From Terana coerulea (taxonomy: Eukaryota > Basidiomycota > Agaricomycetes > Polyporales > Phanerochaetaceae), in the NCBI GenBank assembly GCA_024811115.1, contig JAKOGH010000570.1:1-15174 (forward strand): DNA of 15,174 nucleotides, given 5' to 3'. Positions 1-8,921 of the stretch are shown here, piece by piece. Every line of letters starts with the position of its first letter. Positions within the stretch are counted from its first letter, which is position 1. The notes beneath the pieces were generated by a model, which saw only the letters and a program-made list of their open reading frames with translations, did not search any database and was not told the DNA's origin. A program made the position numbers and the translations under genes.

Positions 1-126
1 TCAGTCCAGTTCGTCTTCTACCGTATCACCATGCTATCATTGCGCCTCCCCAGTAAATATATACAGATTGTCAAGCGACACATGCATCTACAAAGACACC
101 TGAGCGAACAACGCGTCTGCCCAAGT

Positions 127-1520
127 CTAAACCATCTCGTCTTCCTTGGTAAGAATCTCCCTCGTCTTCATCGTTTCAATGTAACCCTCGAAGCACCTTT
201 CACAGATATCCCTCGTTTGGACTTCTCGATGCGCGCGACGATCGTCTTCGGAGTGCCAGCTGCTGTCGCCGCACCAGCCGTCACAGCGTGCCCATAACAC
301 GCCAGCCCTGCAAGCATGCTGACGTCCTCTGGCACGTTAGGTGTACAGCCCCGGAGGAACGCAGTTTCCTTGTGCCACTACGCCACGGTACTTGTCGACC
401 TCCGACCTGAGCTGGATCGGCTTGTGTATGATGTCGCTGCGAGGGTGGCGATTTACTCCGGTTTGAGCATTTCCAGTGGCGACGACGCGAGCTTTGTTAA
501 CGCTGGCTTGAACCATTCCGGAACACGCAGCTCGACAGGGGATGTCGCAGCGTCAAGGCAGGATCCACCTTGCCGTCGTTAATCCGCGTCTCGAGTGACT
601 CGATAGCGAACTGACGGCCAGCAGGTCACCATCCAGCGTGTCCGAGAGCTTCAGAATCGAGACCAGCTCTTGACAGAAAGCGCCTAGCATCTATGACTGC
701 GGGCTGTCAGGTATGCCACTTCTCTCACTGTAAAATGCGAGGCTCACCGAGGCCGGCGCGAAAATCAGGAAGGGCTCGAAGTCGGACTTGAGAACAGCGG
801 CAAATACGATCGGTGAAACGTCGCTGGTCCCGCCACCCGTGTCGCGATTGGAGCCTTAAGAGCTTTGAAAATGCGACCGAGCTACTGGCCAAAACCGCTC
901 GCGGGAAGTTGTACAAGCAACCTTGACGCTGTCGAGGATCGGCGAGCTTGCAGAGAACAGAGGAACGGTGCTGTACCTCGAAGAAGAGCGAAGAGTGGTG
1001 TCCTTCGTAGTGGTCTTCGGAATACATCGGCATGCTGCTAACGGTTGACTGTGACTCTCGGGTTCTCTTCTCTCCGCCTTAAGTAGACCGAGGAGCTCAA
1101 TGTTCCTTTCAGACTGAGATGCACGATAGCGTGTTCGTCCAGATTTGTACCTTTACATCCTCTGACCTTTCGCGATCTCCAGTCGTGTGTCGCGGGCTTG
1201 GGCCAAGGCTGCTTTGAGTTTTGGCACAACGTTTTGGAGTCTTTTACTACGTCAATGCGCCCCTCGCGCGTTGCCTCTGCGGCACTCGATTCCTTTGTGT
1301 CGTATCGCACCCGATGTCGTGGCACGGTTCTGAAATTAATATTCCGTCTTCGCTCGGGTGGCTTCCCTCTTCAAGTGGTTCAGGAGTGCGTCGGCGCAGT
1401 CAGCCCTTCTGACTGCCGTCTCGGACCGTCGTCTCCTCGCTTATCAAGCAACGTTCAACCACTCGAAGATTGTAATCGAGACCTGGCGCCTAAGAACTAC
1501 AAAGGGACCAGGGCGGGATG
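127..1520 (-). pseudogene. Unrecognised degenerate gene, coiled-coil-like N-terminal part
   Basis: I do not recognise this gene. On the minus strand a chain of protein-like blocks runs from about 1500 down to 127. The first contains RRQVSITIFEWLNV and ADALLNHLKREATRAKTEY. A charged helical block follows at about 1160-1250 (LQNVVPKLKAALAQARDTR, then LEIAKGQR), and then NIELLGLLKAERREPES near 1060-1110. One frame stays mostly open from about 1250 to 600 with only three stops, including SDVSPIVFAAVLKSDFEPFL near 780 and MLGAFCQELVSILKLSD near 670. Further blocks in shifted frames are IESLETRINDGKVDPALTL (about 545-605) and CYGHAVTAGAATAAGTPKT (about 250-300). The end is ICERCFEGYIETMKTREI, finishing at a stop at 127-129. 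Several one-base shifts and the stops mean the gene is broken or the sequence carries indels. The plus strand also has long open stretches here, but the minus blocks are better ordered. The strand call is moderately secure and the function unknown. Confidence 0.45.
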
Positions 1521-1770
1521 ACGCCTCGCGGTTGTGAAGCGGAGTCACGATTGTTGTCAGCTGAGCATCAGTTCAATCCAGCCATCATGTCGGCCACAAA
1601 AGCAGGTTCAGGGCCGTCATTCAAGCGTGAAAGAAATGCAGCACACACCGCCTATGGCCCTTTCAGTGCCACTCCTCTTCCATCCAGGCAAAAACTATAT
1701 AAGATCCGTGCAACTCTGGAGTTGAGTCTGTGAGATATTCAGCGACCCTTGACGCGAGCTCGGCCGTGGA
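1520..1770. promoter_or_regulatory. Putative divergent intergenic promoter region
   Basis: This gap lies between the minus-strand coding blocks that begin near 1500 and the plus-strand blocks that begin near 1840. I see no convincing coding signal on either strand. A TATATAA box sits at 1696-1702. Its reverse complement also reads CTTATATAG on the minus strand, so it could serve either direction. The promoter role is inferred from gene orientation and the box only. Confidence 0.3.
1696..1702 (+). promoter_or_regulatory. TATA-like box TATATAA
   Basis: CTATATAAG lies about 140 nt upstream of the first plus-strand coding-like block. It is the clearest TATA-like motif in the divergent intergenic stretch. 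AT-rich heptamers occur by chance, so support is weak. Confidence 0.25.
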
Positions 1771-2111
1771 CTATGTTCGCGGCGCGCGCGCCGGCCAGCA
1801 GGACGGTGGAAAAGTGAGTGATCGTGCCGCGCATTCAGATTTAGGGACTCCGGTCATTGTGTGTGCAGCTTCCTCGACACACTGGGATTCGGGGCCATTT
1901 GAAGATATTTTGGACAGAGGGACAGCCGTTCTCACAATTGAGGCATGGTTGTACAGCGCATCCGCGCAATGCGACGACACATCCGATCCGAGCTGTTCTC
2001 TCTGAAAAATCACGCAGCGGATTTACGTGTAGCTAACGACATCGACATTTTGCGTATCATCTCGATGCGTCGGGAAGTCTTCGAGACCAGGTTGCACATT
2101 CGCTGTTGGAG

Positions 2112-2161
2112 GTAATGCAGAACACTCAAGTATTTTATCTTGGCTAAATGTTGCATTATAG
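2112..2161 (+). other. Putative 50-nt spliceosomal intron
   Basis: The donor is AG|GTAATG, a branch-like GGCTAAAT lies near the 3' end, and the acceptor is TTATAG. Size and motifs fit a fungal intron. The flanking frames do not join cleanly, so either the exact junction or the frame is damaged. Confidence 0.4.
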
Positions 2162-2336
2162 CTATTGCATACTGTGCAAGATGCAAAGAGTTGGGACAGC
2201 TCTGGCTGGGATACTGCAGACTTGCGCATGGCTACACTTCGAAACAGCGGTTAACACAGGCGGATGACGCGCGAGCGCATGTACTTGCGACCTGGGCCGA
2301 CATCCAAGGTTGTGTTAATACCTTAATCTGCCTAAG

Positions 2337-2387
2337 GTATGTTTTCGCACTCGTCTCTCTCGACATCTACTATATACCTCCTTTTAG
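2337..2387 (+). other. Putative 51-nt spliceosomal intron
   Basis: The donor is AAG|GTATGT, a pyrimidine-rich middle follows, and the acceptor is CTTTTAG. Removal joins ...VNTLICL to RRLSRDIVKG in the same frame. Confidence 0.5.
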
Positions 2388-3018
2388 GCGGTTGTCGAGG
2401 GATATAGTGAAAGGCCCCAGTGACATTCAAGCATATTGTCGGCTCGGCCATCCACGCTGAGCTACTGTTTAAGCTCCGCAGCTTATGTCTGAAGCGCGAA
2501 AAAGCAGCTGCTTTTATGCAAGCTGTAGTGACGGATACGCGGGCGACACCCTGGCCGTTGCTATCGCTGCAGAAGCCGTAGATTCTACGTGGGGGTGCAT
2601 GCAAGATGCGATTGCTTGGGTACAGGAGAGCACGTAAGGAGCAAAGCGTTGATGAATACTCTCCAGATACGTTGAACACACGATATGCGTTCACAGAAGA
2701 TCGCGCTGGTGACTGTGTCCTCTGTTTAGACCGTTTTGATCACGATAACCGTCGATACCAAGATCGTACTCCTGATACCTCCTTCGCAGACTTCTTCACT
2801 TGGCCGCTGTCGAAGGCCACCACGGTCTCTGCATTGCAGAATGCTTATGCAGCCTATGGCCGATTGAGAAAGGAACTGGCTGGTGTCACGAAGTTGAGCC
2901 CTCGCTTTTGTTAGTCACGCTGAGGCTGACGCGGCCATGTAGGTCTCGCAGATATGCTTGGGACATCACGAAACAGCCGTGCATGTCTTCGGAGGCGCTT
3001 CGCGGGAGGTCATGTTGA

Positions 3019-3360
3019 GGGAATTTACGCTGAAATCATGGTCGTGAACACGCTCCAAGCCCATGCAAGCGTGGTTAAGTGATTGTGCCGCGGGCGCTTT
3101 GACTGCGCAGGAGGCCATTCATTTCAATTTGGTTCCTGATCGAGTTTAACGGTTTGGTGCATTATCTATGTTGTTATGGGGCGGCCGGGGCATAGAGGAC
3201 AGTCGCGGCTGGCGTGGTTAGCAGTGGTTGAGTGTCCGGGGGTAACCTGAGCATTCGATTGAACACCGTGGTGCAATAATGCAATGTATTCGACAATGTA
3301 TTACGTCTCAAGTACAAATAGTAAAGCTATCCAAGTACTGTCTCTTATATACTTTGCTTG
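3019..3360. other. Intergenic, no gene seen
   Basis: There are stops in all frames and no protein-like block. No tRNA, repeat or clear regulatory motif was found. Confidence 0.5.
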
Positions 3361-3386
3361 AGATGAAGAAAAGCTCGCAGCTCGAG

Positions 3387-3427
3387 TCGCTGCTCACGAA
3401 CAGCCTGCCTTCGGCGGCGAGCAGCGA
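3387..3427. repeat. Short inverted repeat, 9-nt perfect arms
   Basis: TCGCTGCTC (3387-3395) and GAGCAGCGA (3419-3427) are perfect reverse complements separated by 23 nt. It lies in a GC-rich stretch (3360-3660) where both strands are largely open. It may be chance. Confidence 0.35.
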
Positions 3428-3682
3428 GCCCACCGGCCGTATGCATGTGCCCTGGCACGTCAAAGCGATTCGCGACACCGGTTTGCACTGGCCGTCGGCG
3501 GCGCTCAGTCGAAACTCTCGTGGAAGGAGACGATCGCGAAGGCGCCATGCCTACGCCGACGGAAGCGACACTGCCGGCGTTATTGCGCTCGCCCGGAGCA
3601 AACAACGCAAGGGGAAGCGGAGCGGAGTGTGCCTGTACAGATACAGACCGTTCACAGTGTTTTGCGGGAAAAAAGTGCAGTC

Positions 3683-3827
3683 GGGCGATTTTTCCGTTGT
3701 TTGTCCGCACAAATTATTGCCTTATAAGGTAGGGATGATGGGCCAGAGCGGACCCGGTCCTGGGGCGAGACCGTCAAGGTTACCTGATAAGGCAATAATT
3801 TGTGCGGGAAACAATAAAATATCGCCC
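3683..3827. repeat. Fold-back (long inverted repeat) element, 145 nt
   Basis: The arms are 3683-3731 and 3781-3827. They share a perfect 21-nt core, from CCGCACAAATTATTG to CCTTAT at 3705-3725, matched by its reverse complement at 3787-3807. One mismatch and AGGTA/TACCT extend the core inward. A gapped outer part begins GGGCGAT and ends ATCGCCC. The centre holds its own palindrome, GGACCCGGTCC (3750-3760), at the midpoint of the arms, so the unit could fold into one hairpin or cruciform. No target-site duplication is obvious and no ORF is specific to it. Its arms are more AT-rich than the flanks. It resembles a MITE or fold-back element, but no family is recognised. Confidence 0.75.
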
Positions 3828-3839
3828 GTACTTCCCTGC

Positions 3840-4600
3840 TGCCTGTAGCCTTTGCCTCCGCCTCCGAACTGCTGCAACGGAGCTCCACAGTGTCGTGCAG
3901 TCCGGGAACCCATTGAACCGAGCAGGGATATGAGATCGCTTTGATTTACGTGTCCGACCCTTCGTTGGAGGATGGTGTGTGAAATCCGTCTGATCATATT
4001 CCTTTCGAGGCCGGTCGTGTTCAAAACAAAATCCTAGGCCCTTATCTTGATAAGATGAGAGTAAGCGCGGCGCTCCGGCCGCCTCATGCAGCCGCTGGCA
4101 CAACGCTGGCATGGCATTGGCTGCCAAGGCTGGATCTGCTCAAAAACATGATCGGACTGATTCCAAGACGCTTAGCGCTGCAAATGCAGCCCAGAATCCG
4201 GGATCCCTCATCGATAGCGCTGACGATCTGAAAATTTCGAACTTCGGCCTTCTGGCGAGTTGCCTGTGTACCTTGATCAACCTCACGCCAGCAAGCGCCC
4301 TCGCCCAACGGCCGCGGGTGGGGTGATGACAGCGGACGCGGAGCAGCGCCAACGTCGCGGGCGTAGGGCGCTTACTGCGGTGAGGTTGAGGCCGAGGTAC
4401 GTTTGGTTAGTGGGTCATCCCTGTACTGCCTCAAGCGCTAAGTCGGCGCGGAAACATCAACGACAGAGGTCGCCAAATATATATATTTTGTACTTGCACA
4501 AATATTTTGACCATGTTTTTTGGGACGGGACCAAGAGCAAGCCTACGGCTAGCTGAAGCCCTGAGGCTGAGGCGGTGTAAGGGATAAATTACTCTTGTGC
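3840..4600. other. Gene-poor stretch, ambiguous coding signal on both strands
   Basis: Short open frames exist on both strands. Plus, about 4111-4326: SLIDSADDLKISNFGLLASC. Minus, about 4084-4308: AEVRNFQIVSAIDEGSRIL. Neither continues into neighbouring blocks or shows a domain, so no gene is called. An AT-rich run (AATATATATATTTTG) lies at about 4477-4491 and may be untranslated sequence beyond the 3' end of the minus-strand gene at 4723-6140. Confidence 0.35.
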
Positions 4601-4722
4601 GCAGCCAAGCGGATCATCTGCAAAAAAATAGGCCAAAGCGAGCTACAAGCGCAGAGAGCGGCTGACAGAGCCTGACGGCGGGATAGATGCAAGATAGAAC
4701 TGCATGGCGCTTTCGCGAATCG

Positions 4723-6140
4723 TTACTGCCGCACTGGCCTCTTCGCGGCGATACGCGTTTTGACGAGAATGTACGGCGTGCGCCCCTCCAGCTCGCGCCG
4801 GACGCGCTCACCGATCTGCGTTCAGAATCTGCTCCGGGAGGCCCGTGCCCAGCAGCAGCGGGCGGCGGGCCCAAAGACTGCAAACGGAACGGCGTGAGCG
4901 GCGGGCAGGACGGCGCGCAAGGCGCAGCGGGACTCAAGATGTCGTCGCGCATCGCCGGCCGTAGCTGTTCTGCCGCCCGCTGACTCGGCGTCCGTGTTCT
5001 GATTCCCGCGGCGGCGTCTGGAACCACCAGTTGCTGTGCGATCTGCGTCAAACGCGCCGTGGTCCCTTATCCAGCGGTGCAGGTGATTTCGCGGCATCGC
5101 TGCGCTGCTGCACGGCTGGTGCATGAGGTGCATCCAGCGTCGCGGCGTGGAAGCGTGCGCGTCGATGGGAATCGGCCGCTTGTCGCGGCCGTACAGCGTG
5201 GAAGTCCGAACTTCGGTGAGGTCGATGAGGCCGCCCGACTTCGGGATCATGGAGATTTGATCGGCGAGACCTGCGTAGTCGCGTATCTAGTATGACGCGG
5301 GGCCGCAGATCAAGTCGGGAACTATGATGCTGTGGCGAGGCCGGCGCAATCAGTGCTCCTCGGGAATCGGTGACGCTTTTGGAGACGAGATGAAACGGGC
5401 GTGCGCTGACGTTGAAGTCGCCGTAGAAATGCTGTAGGCCGAGGTTGATGTCGTCAATCTCGCTCCTGAATACCGAAGTAAGTGACTGGCGGCCGGCCGG
5501 GCACGGCCGACCGATAGCCTAGCGGCGTACACACCTGCAGTTCGGAGGCATGTTCGCACGCGGCTGTCGGGGTGAGTGGCGAACGGCAGCGACGAAACAT
5601 AACATACGCACAGGGTTTGCATGGGGACGAGGTCCGACGGCTGACGAAGGCGCTACAGTGGGGAAAGTCGCGCGCTGACGTCGAGTATCCTGCATGCATG
5701 CGGAGATGAAAACAGGGAAGAAGCGGTAGTGTCAGCGACGCACCAACTCCCGCTAACCGAGATCAACCACGGCTCTTGGGTTAAGTGAGGTCTTGGGCTA
5801 AAATAGCAGGCAGAGGCTGACGGGTACCGACCCGACTTCCTGAACATGGTATGCTGCTTGTCGAGCGCAGTCAGACTCAGAGGTGATCCATACCGCGCAC
5901 GAAACCACTCACCCAGCCAGTCCAGTGCCGCTCTTGGCGGTAAGTGATACACCTCCGAGTACTTGTTGAGCCCTTGGCGTATTACGTGCCTGTATGCGTT
6001 CAGCGCGCGTGGAGCTCGTCGCGGAGAACACGGACGGCGCTGGCGAGGTCGTGCGTAAGTCCGAGTCCAGAGTCGTGGCGGAGCTTCGCAGCGGCGTCCT
6101 CGCGAGCTGTAGGGCATGGAGCGCTGCTGAGGTCGGACAT
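4723..6140 (-). pseudogene. Unrecognised degenerate multi-exon gene
   Basis: The product is not recognised. A credible start lies at 6138-6140 (MSDLSSAPCPTARED), followed by AAKLRHDSGLGLTHDLASA and VRVLRDELHAR. One base is missing near 6005-6010 and the protein continues in the next frame as LNAYRHVIRQGLNKYSEVYH. GTGAGT and GTTAGC donors with TTCAG and GCAG acceptors between about 5920 and 5690 suggest introns. A strong block at about 5300-5464 reads SEIDDINLGLQHFYGDFNVS, then ARPFHLVSKSVTDSRGAL. In another frame, about 5040-5285, comes DYAGLADQISMIPKSGGLID, then LTEVRTSTLYGRDKRPIPI. The last block (about 4725-4815), GERVRRELEGRTPYILVKTR, ends at the stop 4723-4725. The order is consistent over 1.4 kb, which supports one gene. 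At least three frame changes show decay or sequence errors. Confidence 0.5.
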
Positions 6141-6360
6141 CTTGGCGTCGTACTGCGCTGACGGAGGTGGGCGTGTAGGAGCAGGAGGCTTGCATAGCCC
6201 GTGGGGCGTGAAAGCGGCGTGATAGCTGTGTCCGAAGCGGCCGGCGCGTGGGACTGCGGCCGTGGGTTTTATGCATCTAGAAGACCGGCGGAGACAGCAC
6301 AAAGTAACGCGATTCGCCACAGCCAAATTCGGCGGAGACACCACCCGCGGCGAGCATCGG

Positions 6361-6578
6361 CAGTAGGGCATTTTGGCGCGGGATATATCCATGCCCTTTT
6401 AGGAAGGCTTCCTAAAGAGGTTGCCATCACCGCAGCATCGAGGGTGCGCTCCTATTGGTCTGTGGGGTGAAGCAGGGCGTCAGGGAGTCTGCCTCGGGTT
6501 ACGCCCGTGATAGCGTCTCTTTTATGCAGCCTTCCTGATATGGGCATAGATATCTCCCGGCTGCCAAAATGCCTACTG
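6361..6578. repeat. Second fold-back element, 218 nt
   Basis: Left arm 6361-6436 and right arm 6503-6578 are imperfect inverted copies, roughly three quarters identical with small gaps. Both arms carry, in the same order, CAGTA, GGCATTTTGGC, a CGGGA-GATAT-like stretch, ATGCCC, AGGAAGGCT, TAAA, GAG and ATCAC. A 66-nt spacer separates them. The left arm contains a near-perfect palindrome, TTTAGGAAG-G-CTTCCTAAA, at 6398-6416. The sequence is unrelated to the fold-back at 3683-3827. No target-site duplication is evident. It could be a MITE-like element, an old inverted duplication, or a hairpin RNA locus. Confidence 0.65.
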
Positions 6579-6656
6579 ACTTCTCTGCCCTCCGTGCACA
6601 CGGAGACCTAGCGCTTGTCGAGGTTCTTTGATTCGTATTACTTTGTATAGTTTAGT
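6579..6656. other. Short intergenic spacer
   Basis: Apart from a small CCGTGTGCACGG-like palindrome around 6593-6605, I see nothing here. Confidence 0.3.
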
Positions 6657-7128
6657 CGCGGGCGGGACACTGAACTGAGAGCCTCAAGGGTATTTCTGAA
6701 GTCGCTTTCAGTAAGATCCAAATCTCTGATGCCTGGTCCTGTCAATTACTTGAATCCGGCGAAGTCACATAACTTAAGTACATGCATGAACAAGTGGATG
6801 TATTGGGACTGGACCATTTGATGACTAATGAGTAACTGATGCGTGACTGAGTGATTGATGCAAAACCAGTGCGCGCATGCGTGACTGTGGCCTCAAGCGG
6901 CTTGCCGGAGCCTTTAGGGCCAGGGCAGTTGGAGCATGTCTGTTTCGCCTTGTCCAAGTGGTCAGCGCTATAACCTCAAGCGACTCCCGGCTCATCGACT
7001 GGCATTGGCTGTCCACCCCTGCTCGCCGCGGCCGACTGGTCGCGGTAGTGGTATGTATACGTCTTGCTGCACAGATCGCACAAGCCGTAATGGAGAGCAA
7101 GCCAATCGAGATGGCTTGCGATCGCTTG
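6657..7128 (-). pseudogene. Degenerate coding fragment with two CxxC pairs, possibly from a transposon
   Basis: Three protein-like blocks follow one another on the minus strand. The first (6976-7128) reads HLDWLALHYGLCDLCSKTYT. The second has CSNC at 6925-6936 in DKAKQTCSNCPGPKGSGKPL. The third (about 6657-6832) reads HQMVQSQYIHLFMHVLKLCD, then, past one stop, GPGIRDLDLTESDFRNTLEA. Two CxxC pairs roughly 45 residues apart suggest a metal-binding region. In basidiomycete Tnp2-type (CACTA) transposase proteins I recall an N-terminal CPxC...CxxxP...L arrangement followed by a PGI-DL motif, and the order here is reminiscent of it. That comparison is from memory and tentative. At least one frame change and one stop show it is not intact. 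Confidence 0.35.
7097..7119. repeat. Small hairpin, 8-nt perfect arms
   Basis: GCAAGCCA (7097-7104) and TGGCTTGC (7112-7119) flank a 7-nt loop. A GCGATCGC palindrome overlaps the right end (7118-7125). Function is unknown. It lies within the minus-strand coding fragment. Confidence 0.4.
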
Positions 7129-7269
7129 TGATCAGCTCGGAGAGTCGCAAATATGTATAATAGATCACTCACCCTTAGCTTTCCCTTTATTATACTCTGA
7201 AGCATCGCGATGGTCGAGTTTGAGCTTGAGGCAGGGATACGGCTTAGGTACAGTTCTTGAAGTATCCAG

Positions 7270-7804
7270 TTAGGCTGCTGATTGTGCGGTGTCGCAGCAA
7301 AAAGCGAGGCTTAGGCCTTCCTTCGGCATCGCAAAGATACGGACGAGGCCTTCCTCGATTGACATCCATCTTGGAGAGTTGTCGCCATCGTCGTAGGACC
7401 ACGCCTGCCATTCGCTGCCGTGCTTGTAGATGAATAAATCGCCAGATAGAATTCCGAGTACTTGGGGGGCGGGAGAAGGGGGCAGATATCGCAGCATCGC
7501 GCCAAGCCTCAAAGTAATGTAGATAGGTGTTAGGTATACCGTATCTTCCTCTTCTTGCGGACGTAGCGTCGAGCGGGACCTAAGCAAGATGGTGTGAACT
7601 CTGTAGAGCAAGTTATGCATAGGAAGATGCTCACCGAGGTGTGAGAGGGGACAGCCGAGGCACGGGGTTGAGCCGTGCCATACCAGAATGGGTCTGTCTG
7701 AGGCCAACAGAGATCCCGTCGAGTGTCGAGAAGAGGCCAGCGTTCTTGGCGTGGTCTGGGGTTGTCAGATCACGAGCATCGTTTGAAACAGCTGTCGCCG
7801 CTTG
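7270..7804 (-). CDS. C-terminal two exons of an unrecognised protein (frame intact across the intron)
   Basis: Exon A (7635-7804) and exon B (7270-7579) flank a canonical intron. Exon A ends two bases into a codon and exon B supplies the third. The joined frame runs without a stop for about 159 residues to the stop at 7270-7272. Exon A encodes AATAVSNDARDLTTPDHAKN, then AGLFSTLDGISVGLRQTHSG, then MARLNPVPRLSPLTP. Exon B starts RSRSTLRPQEEEDTVYL and ends with a folded-looking part: VLGILSGDLFIYKHGSEWQA, WSYDDGDNSPRWMSIEEGL, VRIFAMPKEGLSLAFCC. A pyrimidine tract ending TAAAAG just before 7804 looks like the acceptor of an upstream intron. The first half is probably disordered (P, T, R, E rich). 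The second is rich in W, Y and G and may be a beta domain. I recognise no family. This is the best-preserved gene piece in the window. The N-terminus lies upstream, probably among the fragments at 7900-8230. Confidence 0.6.
7580..7634 (-). other. Spliceosomal intron, 55 nt
   Basis: The minus-strand donor is CTCG|GTGAGC, the acceptor is TTGCTTAG|GTCC, and the tract before the acceptor is pyrimidine-rich. Removal keeps the reading frame of the flanking exons. Confidence 0.6.
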
Positions 7805-7899
7805 CTTTTAGGAAAAAAAGTCCATCGGCATTGAGAGCGGCAGGCGTGCGACCGCCTGACGCATTCGACGAAGGCGGGGCTGTGGCTTCGTATATCGAG

Positions 7900-8230
7900 T
7901 TGTTACTGCCCACGTGATCGCTAACACAATCCACAATCAACAATTCCGGCCCGTGAGTATATGCGTCACACTTGGAATGTTCGGCAACCTGCACTCTGCC
8001 TCGCCTGCGCCTCGAGCTGTTGAGAACGGTCCAGCATATTCACAGTCTACGTGAGTAGAATGAGCCATCGCGGCGGGAATCTGTCTATGCAATCATGAAG
8101 ACTCTGCGCGGACGTGATACCAGCACAAAAGCAGTTCGCTCACCGAAAGAAAGCAGCTCTTGGGCAAGGTTCTGCTTATATGCCGCGAGAATTTCGTTTG
8201 GCCTCCGAAAACTTTGTTGTAGCAATATCC
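7900..8230 (-). pseudogene. Coding-like fragments, probable upstream exons of the 7270-7804 gene
   Basis: Two protein-like blocks lie on the minus strand upstream of the spliced gene. At about 8085-8220 the frame reads PNEILAAYKQNLAQELLSFG, then ERTAFVLVSRPRRVFMIA, and ends at a stop at 8085-8087. At about 7850-7990 another frame reads HSKCDAYTHGPELLIVDCVS, then NNSIYEATAPPSSNASGG. No clean splice path joins them to the acceptor near 7804, and a start codon could not be fixed. The function is not recognised. A third open frame (8093-8380) is weaker and may be a shadow. Confidence 0.35.
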
Positions 8231-8659
8231 ATCACGTTCGGTATTGCATAGGCGGGAGAGGCATGGTGGTGAAGCGAAGAAGCGTGCAGCGGGGGGCGTG
8301 TAGTAAGCGGCGATATAGTCAGGACTGTTGGCGTCGCGCTCGTATATGTATCGTTGAAGCGCCACCGCGTGTCTGGTCAAAGCGCCAAGTCAAGCCACCT
8401 TCAGATCGTCCTTTGTTCTTTCGAATTCCTTCCTGGCACGCTTCGCGACATGAATGACAGTTTGCTCTACGAGAAGAAATGGGTTATGGACGAAGCTGAA
8501 GGACTACAAGCTCAGTGGGCTCGCTTTCGCTGCATTCGGCCCTTCGCGAGGACAAAGCTAGCCGTTGGAGACCACTATACCGTTCAAGTATGCAGCTGTC
8601 CAGACAGGCGAAATCTTGGGCGTCATTGCAAGAAGAAGCACGACCGGTGGCCATTGCCT

Positions 8660-8735
8660 TGGACGGCATGCTCGACAAAGCATACTACTGCGGCCCGATG
8701 CTGCGTGGCGTGCGATGGCGGGTCCATTGTGAATG
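8660..8735 (+). pseudogene. MYND-like zinc-finger remnant
   Basis: The plus strand reads DKAYYCGPM-L-RGVRWRV-H. In the second half of a MYND finger, YC is followed by x3, a Cys, x7 with Trp at position five, then His. Spacing, Trp and His all match, but the second Cys is Leu (CTG, one base out of phase with a neighbouring TGC). The first Cys pair is not clear. DKAYYCG closely resembles the QKAYYCG of the better MYND finger near 11980. It lies between WD40 blades 1 and 2, so it may be an inserted or chance remnant. Confidence 0.35.
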
Positions 8736-8921
8736 CAGTGTTTAGGAGAATACGCCGCCTCCATTCGGCCATTCTCTGTAGTCTGTCTTACTTGCAGGGA
8801 AATTTGACGGTTGAATACACCAAGCTGCTTGGGCATCCAAGGCTTGTCGCCATGGCAGTTCGCAATGACGGTCGTTTGGCGACCGGTGGGGGCACAGATA
8901 TATGTGTTTGGCGCACTGACG

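Larger units (their letters stand above)
1840..3018 (+). pseudogene. Unrecognised degenerate gene, helical, several exons
   Basis: No known family is recognisable. The plus strand carries ordered coding-like blocks. GTPVIVCAASSTHWDSGPF is at about 1845-1905. A 56-codon ORF starts with MVVQRIRAMRRHIRSELF at 1945 and reaches a stop at 2115, just past a splice donor at 2112. Next comes IAYCARCKELGQLW, with ADDARAHVLATWADIQGC, at 2160-2336. The intron at 2337-2387 keeps the frame. After it come HAELLFKLRSLCLKREKAAA and FMQAVVTDT (about 2445-2545), then in the next frame GDTLAVAIAAEAVDSTWG and CMQDAIAWVQES (about 2540-2630). The last long frame (2606-2914) includes CVLCLDRF and SALQNAYAAYGRLRKELAG. 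At least three one-base frame changes are needed, so the gene is decayed or the sequence has indels. The CxxC pairs (CARC, CVLC) could bind metal, but no finger is complete. Confidence 0.45.

Noticed and set aside
316..582. Plus-strand open frame with DLRPELDRLVYDVAARVAIY
   Set aside because: It looks protein-like, but the minus strand has an ordered chain of blocks through the same bases that continues on both sides. I treat it as an antisense shadow, with some doubt.
1781..1792. GGCGCGCGCGCC palindrome
   Set aside because: A 12-nt GC alternation in GC-rich DNA is expected by chance and has no context suggesting function.
3279..3848. 189-codon plus-strand open frame, the longest uninterrupted one in the left half
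   Set aside because: It runs through the fold-back element, is rich in Arg and Ser, and has equally long open frames on the other strand and in another plus frame. GC-rich sequence with few stops explains it.
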